Source: Eubacteriales Family XIII. Incertae Sedis bacterium (GTDB lineage: Bacteria; Bacillota; Clostridia; Peptostreptococcales; Anaerovoracaceae). From it: a stretch of 9,932 bases of DNA. The stretch covers positions 1 to 9,932 of the forward strand of contig JAIRSA010000047.1 of assembly GCA_031255695.1 (NCBI GenBank). Direction: 5' to 3'. The notes below the pieces were generated by a model, which was not told the origin of the DNA, did no database searches, and saw only the letters and a list, made by a program, of their open reading frames with translations. Position 1 is the first letter of the stretch; every line of letters begins with the position of its first letter. A program made the translations under genes and the position numbers. Of this stretch, positions 6,003-9,932 are shown one piece after another.

Positions 6003-7360
6003 TGGCGCGGATTGGGCTGCGCGGCCGTGCGGGCATGACGATAAAGGCCTCGTCTGGGCTTGAGGAGCTTGGGCATGCGGGCCGCATGTCGACGGTCTTC
6101 TTCTATGAGGCCGCCCCAGGCGACCGCCTTACGCTGCTGGACAGCGCGTACCTGTTCAATGTGGCGACCTACGCGCCGGCCGTCGACATCAAGTACATAT
6201 ATACATACGCATACCAGCCGGACGAGAGCTGGACTTCCTACAATGGGGACCTCAGCGGGGACACGTATACGCGTGGGCCCTACGTGTTCTCTGAGCGCGT
6301 GTATTTCCGGGTCTGCCTCAAACGCGCGGACGGGGCGGATTTCGGCGCGGGCGACGATATGGGCAGTATACTGGGCTTCGACAGCGCCTTGCGCCGGGGC
6401 CGCGTGGCGCCGGGGTGGATCGACAGCGAGGCGGAGGCTGTGGCCGGGCGCGTGCGCGCGGCTATGGAGGAGGGCTCGAAGGTCTTTGGGCTGCTGGCCG
6501 ACACCCATATGACGGTGAACGGCACATGGGATGATACGGCGGACGCGCTGCGCAGGGTCAGCGGGCGTGTGGCGTTCGACGGCATAATCCATCTGGGCGA
6601 CTTGACAGACGGCATGGTGACGGCGGAGGCGACGAGGGCCTATGCCGGCAGGATGATAGACGATCTGCGCGGGATGGGCGCGCCGCTCTATGTGGCCGTC
6701 GGGAACCACGATACGAACTATTTCGGCGGCAACGCGGAGCCGTTCTCGGAGGATGAGCTGTGCAGCGTCTACCTGGGGCATTCCGACGCGTACACAGCCA
6801 GGGCGCCGGGCAAGCCCTACTATTATGCCGACATCGGCGGGCTGCGCCTGATCGTGCTCGACTCATACGACAGGGAGGACGAGATCCGCTATGGCTTCTC
6901 GGACGGCTGCGCGGAATGGCTGGAGGCCGTGCTGGCGTCAACGCCACATGATATCCCCATGCTCGTGCTCAGCCATATCACGCCGCTCGCCCCGCTCCAG
7001 TTCTGGGCCAGCAGCATACGCAACGGCGACAGGGTATTCGGCCTTATCGAGGGGCACAGCCGCGTTCACGGCAATGTGCTGGGCTACATCAACGGGCACA
7101 ACCACGCGGACCAGGTCTACAGCGGCGCGTCGTTCCCCATCGTTTCGGTAGGCTGCGCGAAGCTTGAATATTTCGAGGGCAAGAAGCCCGCCGGCTCGAC
7201 TGCGCCCGCGAGGAAGCCTGGGGACAGGACGCAGGAGCTTTGGGACGTGCTGGTGGTGTCGCCGGGAGGGCGGCTGGACTTCATCCGGTATGGGGCCGGA
7301 AGCGACAGGCGGGTGTGCGCCGGGGCACGGCCCACCGTGGCTGGGCAGAAGGGAGTATAA
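6002..7360 (+). CDS. Calcineurin-like metallophosphoesterase with N-terminal accessory domain
   Basis: This is a 452-residue protein. Residues about 160-390 carry the full set of calcineurin-like phosphoesterase motifs: D-T-H at 167-169, GDLTD at 199-203, GNHD at 234-237, S-H at 324-325 and GHNH at 365-368. It should therefore bind two metals and hydrolyse a phospho-mono- or diester. Residues about 30-140 (FYEAAPGDRLTLLDSAY to the GDDMGSILG region) look beta-rich, perhaps a carbohydrate-binding or sandwich domain; I do not recognise a family. There is no signal peptide. The ATG at 6002 overlaps the AlbA_2 stop codon (TGATG) and is preceded by AGGGAGGGG at 5988-5996. A GTG at 5999 is too close to that site, and Met13 or Met30 are possible later starts. 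glf follows after 6 bases, so this gene is in the same transcription unit. Its job is either glycan phosphate removal or, less likely, a partner of the upstream pair. Confidence 0.85.
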   Translation: MARIGLRGRAGMTIKASSGLEELGHAGRMSTVFFYEAAPGDRLTLLDSAYLFNVATYAPAVDIKYIYTYAYQPDESWTSYNGDLSGDTYTRGPYVFSERVYFRVCLKRADGADFGAGDDMGSILGFDSALRRGRVAPGWIDSEAEAVAGRVRAAMEEGSKVFGLLADTHMTVNGTWDDTADALRRVSGRVAFDGIIHLGDLTDGMVTAEATRAYAGRMIDDLRGMGAPLYVAVGNHDTNYFGGNAEPFSEDELCSVYLGHSDAYTARAPGKPYYYADIGGLRLIVLDSYDREDEIRYGFSDGCAEWLEAVLASTPHDIPMLVLSHITPLAPLQFWASSIRNGDRVFGLIEGHSRVHGNVLGYINGHNHADQVYSGASFPIVSVGCAKLEYFEGKKPAGSTAPARKPGDRTQELWDVLVVSPGGRLDFIRYGAGSDRRVCAGARPTVAGQKGV

Positions 7361-7366
7361 TAGTTC

Positions 7367-8467
7367 ATGTATGACTATCTGATCGTGGGCGCGGGATGGT
7401 TCGGCGCTGTGTTCGCGCATGAAGCCATGAGGAATGGGGCGAAATGCCTCGTGATCGACAGGCGCCCGCATATAGGGGGCAATTCGTACACTGAGGAGAT
7501 TGACGGGATACAGACGCATAGGTACGGCCCGCACATATTCCATACGGACGACCGTGGGATCTGGGAGTACGTGGGCCGCTTCGCGGAGTTCAACCGCTTC
7601 ACCAATGCGCCCATCGCCAATTATCGCGGGCAGATCTATAACCTTCCATTCAATATGAACACTTTCTATCAGCTATGGGGCGTTAGCAGGCCGGAGGAAG
7701 CGCGGCGCGCCCTGGAGGGCCGGCGCGAGGCGGCAGGCGGGCAGCCTGCCAGCCTGGAGGCGCAGGCGATCTCGCTGATCGGCCGGGAGGCCTACGAGAA
7801 GCTTGTGAAGGGCTATACGGAAAAGCAGTGGGGGCGGCCATGCCACCAGCTTCCGGCATCGATCATCAAAAGGCTGCCTGTGCGCTTCACTTTCGACAAC
7901 AGCTATTTCAGCGACCGCTTCCAGGGGATCCCCATCGGCGGCTACACGCGGATATTCGGGCAGCTTCTGGATGGCGCGGAGCTGCGCCTGGGGGAGGATT
8001 GTTTCAAGGAGCTGAAGGGCAGCGGCATAGCGGGGAAGATCGTATACACCGGCATGATAGACGAGTACTTCGAGTACCGTTTCGGTGCGCTGGAATACCG
8101 CTCGCTGCGGTTTGAGCCTGAGGTTTTGGACATGGATGATTTCCAGGGGAACGCCGTCGTCAACTATACGGCGGCGGAGATCCCGTACACGCGGATAATA
8201 GAGCATAAGCACTTCGAGCCTGGCGCATGGCGCTCCGGCAAGACGGTAATAACCAGGGAATATCCGATGGAGTGGGTGCCGGGCGCGGAGCCATACTACC
8301 CCATCAACGACGGTGCGAACACTGAGCGCTACAAGCTGTACGAGGCCCTTGCAGCCGAGACGCCCGGCGTCATCTTCGGCGGCCGGCTGGGGCGGTATTC
8401 CTACTGGGATATGTGGCAGGCCATAGCGGGCGCGCTCGAAGCGGCGGCGCAGGAGGGCCTGCGGTGA
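7367..8467 (+). CDS. glf: UDP-galactopyranose mutase
   Basis: This is a 366-residue flavoenzyme that interconverts UDP-galactopyranose and UDP-galactofuranose, supplying Galf for O-antigen, capsule or other surface glycans in the cytoplasm. The N-terminal FAD-binding fold has GAGWFG at 8-13 and the RPHIGGNSY loop. Diagnostic family blocks follow: GPHIFHT, NRFTNAPIANYRGQIYNLPFN, YTEKQWG, LPVRFTFDNSYF with Arg173, PIGGY, PYTRIIEHKHF with Arg276, and GRLGRYSYWDM at the C-terminus. Arg173 and Arg276 line up with the two arginines needed for activity in characterised bacterial enzymes, and the length is normal (about 365-385). The enzyme therefore looks intact. An AGAAGGGAG ribosome-binding site lies about 11 bases before the ATG. 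Only 6 bases separate it from the metallophosphoesterase gene, which implies one operon. This is the firmest evidence that the locus makes a Galf-containing glycan. Confidence 0.97.
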   Translation: MYDYLIVGAGWFGAVFAHEAMRNGAKCLVIDRRPHIGGNSYTEEIDGIQTHRYGPHIFHTDDRGIWEYVGRFAEFNRFTNAPIANYRGQIYNLPFNMNTFYQLWGVSRPEEARRALEGRREAAGGQPASLEAQAISLIGREAYEKLVKGYTEKQWGRPCHQLPASIIKRLPVRFTFDNSYFSDRFQGIPIGGYTRIFGQLLDGAELRLGEDCFKELKGSGIAGKIVYTGMIDEYFEYRFGALEYRSLRFEPEVLDMDDFQGNAVVNYTAAEIPYTRIIEHKHFEPGAWRSGKTVITREYPMEWVPGAEPYYPINDGANTERYKLYEALAAETPGVIFGGRLGRYSYWDMWQAIAGALEAAAQEGLR

Positions 8468-8500
8468 GCCGGGCGGGCGCAGAGGGCGCGGCACGGGGCG

Positions 8501-8519
8501 GCTGCGTTGCGGGCGCAGC
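8501..8519 (+). other. Small GC hairpin between glf and the GDPD gene
   Basis: GCTGCG (8501-8506) pairs with CGCAGC (8514-8519) around a 7-base loop. No T-run follows, so it is not a standard terminator. The 119-base gap (8468-8586) is very GC-rich, with no clear promoter, so the downstream gene may still be read from the glf transcript. Confidence 0.3.
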
Positions 8520-8586
8520 GCAGACGCTGTAGACGTGGGATGTAGTCGTGGCAGACGCGGCCGTAGGCGTGAAAGGCGGTACATTT

Positions 8587-9306
8587 ATGGAAATATGGGG
8601 ACATAGGGGGGCCTGCGGGCATGCCCCTGAGAATACATTGGCGGCGTTTGGGATTGCGGCCGATATGGGGGCAGGCGGCGTGGAGCTGGATGTCCAGATG
8701 ACTAGGGACGGGGCGCTTGTCGTTATACATGACGAGACGGTGGATCGTGTCAGCAACGGCAGCGGCGCGGTGCGCGATTTCACGCTGGCGGAGCTGAAGC
8801 GCCTGAATTTCAACAAGAAGGGCATCACCAAGCCGCTGTTCATGGGGATCCCTACCCTGGGCGAGACGCTGGCGCTGCTCGATGCCGCCGGCTTGGACGT
8901 GAATATAGAGCTGAAAAACGGCCTGACTTATTATGAGGGGCTGGAAGAGAAGGTGCTGGACGAGGTGCGTCGCGTCGGGTTCGGGCAGCGCGTTATATAT
9001 TCGTCGTTCAATCATATTTCGGTGCGCCGGGTAAGGCAGATCGATCCGGGGGCCGAGACCGCGCTGCTGTTTGGCGGGGGGATCATCGTATGCCCTGAGG
9101 CGGTGGCGGCCTGCGGCGCGGCAGCTGCGCACGCGGATATGCGGACGCTGGCCTATCCGGGCTTCGCGCAGGCATACCGCGAGAGCGGCGTCGCCCTGCG
9201 TGTATGGGGCGCCAATACGGAGGAACATTTCGCGCTTTGCCGCAGCGCAGGGGCTGTGGCGCTGATCACGGACTATCCGGACAGGGCAGTGGGATTTTTC
9301 AGATAG
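8587..9306 (+). CDS. Glycerophosphodiester phosphodiesterase
   Basis: This is a 239-residue GDPD-family enzyme that hydrolyses glycerophosphodiesters to glycerol-3-phosphate and an alcohol, using a metal in a TIM-barrel active site. It has the family signature near the N-terminus: GHRG at 5-8 (His6, Arg7), PENT at 14-17, VELDVQ with Glu33 and Asp35, DG, and IHD with His48. The later conserved strands are IELKNG and the final ALITDYPD. It is the size of cytoplasmic UgpQ-like enzymes and has no signal peptide, so it probably acts inside the cell. The ATG at 8587 is chosen because AAAGGCGG lies about 10 bases upstream and the HRG motif usually sits within the first ten residues; an upstream GTG at 8548 would add 13 unrelated residues. 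The gene is on the same strand as glf. It could recycle glycerol phosphate or process phosphodiester substituents such as those made by LicD enzymes, but it could also be a general phospholipid salvage enzyme. Confidence 0.93.
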   Translation: MEIWGHRGACGHAPENTLAAFGIAADMGAGGVELDVQMTRDGALVVIHDETVDRVSNGSGAVRDFTLAELKRLNFNKKGITKPLFMGIPTLGETLALLDAAGLDVNIELKNGLTYYEGLEEKVLDEVRRVGFGQRVIYSSFNHISVRRVRQIDPGAETALLFGGGIIVCPEAVAACGAAAAHADMRTLAYPGFAQAYRESGVALRVWGANTEEHFALCRSAGAVALITDYPDRAVGFFR

Positions 9307-9313
9307 CAATCTG

Positions 9314-9337
9314 GGCGGGGCCTTATCCAAGCCCGCC
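9314..9337 (+). terminator. Weak GC hairpin after the GDPD gene
   Basis: GGCGGG (9314-9319) pairs with CCCGCC (9332-9337) around a 12-base loop, starting 8 bases after the GDPD stop codon. The position suits a terminator, but no T-run follows and the stem is short. The whole gap 9307-9528 holds no credible gene. Confidence 0.25.
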
Positions 9338-9380
9338 GCCGTTCTGCTAGGCGCAGCGGTAAATTCCATCCACGCCCGGT

Positions 9381-9411
9381 GAACTCCTGCCCGCTAAAGC
9401 GGGGGGAGTTC
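9381..9411. other. Strong hairpin, possible IS200/IS605-type end relic or terminator
   Basis: GAACTCC (9381-9387) pairs with GGAGTTC (9405-9411), and CCCGC (9390-9394) pairs with GCGGG (9399-9403) around a TAAA loop, with a 2-by-1 internal bulge. This gives 12 paired bases. The sequence after it (TCGAATGG) has no T-run, so it is a poor intrinsic terminator. The look of the stem, with GAACTCC arms around a CCCGC-TAAA-GCGGG core, recalls the subterminal hairpins of IS200/IS605 elements, but no tnpA or tnpB is present. Confidence 0.4.
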
Positions 9412-9471
9412 TCGAATGGCGTCTTCCGGTGTTTGCAGAGGGCTGTCTGTTATTGATTTTCGCGGAACAAT

Positions 9472-9500
9472 TTGCAAACTGGCGCGATATGCGGTATAAT
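9472..9500 (+). promoter_or_regulatory. Sigma-70 promoter of surE
   Basis: TTGCAA at 9472-9477 and a perfect TATAAT at 9495-9500 are separated by 17 bases. Transcription would start near 9507, about 22 bases before the surE ATG. This is the best promoter in the window and shows that surE begins a new transcription unit apart from the glycan genes. Confidence 0.75.
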
Positions 9501-9528
9501 CTAGGTACGCGAAAAGGAGAACGGCAGA

Positions 9529-9932
9529 ATGAACATTTTACTTACGAACGACGACGGGATAGATGCCCTGGGGCTGCTGCGCCTTGCGGAGGCGCTGCGC
9601 GGGGTGGCTGATATATATGTATGCGCCCCGCGTGAGCAGAAGAGCGCGACCGGGCATGGGATCACGGTGATCAAGAGGCTGGATTTCAGGGAGGTTGAGT
9701 ACCCTGGGGCGGCCAGGGCCATTGAGATAGATGGCACGCCGGCGGATTGCGTGAAGGTGGGGCTCTACCGCCTCAAGCAGGACGGCATTTTCATAGACAA
9801 GGTGTTTTCCGGCATAAACCATGGCAGCAATCTGGGGACGGACACGCTGTATTCCGGCACGGTAGGCGGCGCCATGGAGGGCGCCCTGAACATGAAGCCT
9901 TCTGTGGCCGTGTCGGTGGACGCGCGCTGCCC
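9529..9932 (+). CDS. surE: 5'/3'-nucleotidase SurE, N-terminal part
   Basis: The first 134 residues are visible and the gene runs off the right edge; full SurE is about 250 residues. SurE is a cytoplasmic metal-dependent phosphatase that removes phosphate from nucleoside 5'- and 3'-monophosphates and short polyphosphates. The protein opens with MNILLTNDDG, in which Asp8 and Asp9 bind the metal. It then shows APREQKSATGHG with Ser39, IDGTPADCVKVGL, and SGINHGSNLG with Asn97 as the next metal ligand, followed by YSGTVGGAMEGA. All catalytic residues in the visible part are intact. The ATG has an AAGGAG ribosome-binding site 9 bases upstream (9514-9519) and a good promoter. SurE is a conserved housekeeping gene, so it probably marks the boundary of the accessory region. 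Confidence 0.96.
   Translation, partial: MNILLTNDDGIDALGLLRLAEALRGVADIYVCAPREQKSATGHGITVIKRLDFREVEYPGAARAIEIDGTPADCVKVGLYRLKQDGIFIDKVFSGINHGSNLGTDTLYSGTVGGAMEGALNMKPSVAVSVDARC

Noticed and set aside
5762..6781. 339-residue open frame on the - strand across the repeat array
   Set aside because: It is kept open by the 30-bp repeat (a multiple of three) and by the metallophosphoesterase codons; its composition is Arg/Ala/Pro-rich without motifs.
7673..8584. 303-residue open frame on the - strand
   Set aside because: It is antisense to glf, which has full family motifs, and has no recognisable product.
8401..9369. 322-residue open frame on the - strand
   Set aside because: It is antisense to the GDPD gene, rich in Arg, Ala and His, with no motif.

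Overview
The window looks like part of a surface-polysaccharide locus from a GC-rich, probably anaerobic bacterium, with a possible two-gene defence cassette set into it. The carbohydrate genes are GC-rich but often use AGG (Arg) and ATA (Ile). That habit and the gene set (LicD, TylF-like, Glf, Rpn remnant) would suit some Negativicutes or Clostridia, or Synergistota. The sequence alone does not settle the taxon and there is no rRNA or other marker.

Layout. The left edge (1-1298) holds the 3' end of a LicD-type phosphotransferase and a two-domain TylF-like methyltransferase, both on the + strand, closed by a near-symmetrical hairpin at 1317-1354. A 5'-truncated Rpn-type nuclease/transposase remnant follows on the - strand (1413-1814). 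A non-coding stretch of about 260 bases comes next, carrying a plausible sigma-70 promoter (1969-1997) and a 14-bp perfect palindrome (2018-2031) just upstream of the central module.

Central module (2074-6002). The first gene encodes an 872-residue PHP-domain plus SMC/ABC-type ATPase (TrlF-like architecture). It overlaps by 10 bases a gene for a Schlafen AlbA_2 plus HATPase-like protein, whose C-terminus is a low-complexity tail made of a 30-bp tandem repeat. The PHP-ATPase gene is visibly more AT-rich than its flanks. This pair is the best candidate for an undescribed system. An anti-phage or nucleic-acid-sensing role is an inference from domain architecture and neighbours, not something the sequence proves.

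Right part (6002-9306). A calcineurin-like metallophosphoesterase begins within the stop codon of the AlbA_2 gene. Then come UDP-galactopyranose mutase (glf) and, after about 120 GC-rich bases, a glycerophosphodiester phosphodiesterase. LicD, TylF-like, Glf and the two phosphoesterases fit synthesis or remodelling of a galactofuranose-containing, phosphodiester-decorated or methylated glycan. The last gene, surE, has its own consensus-like promoter and runs off the right edge.
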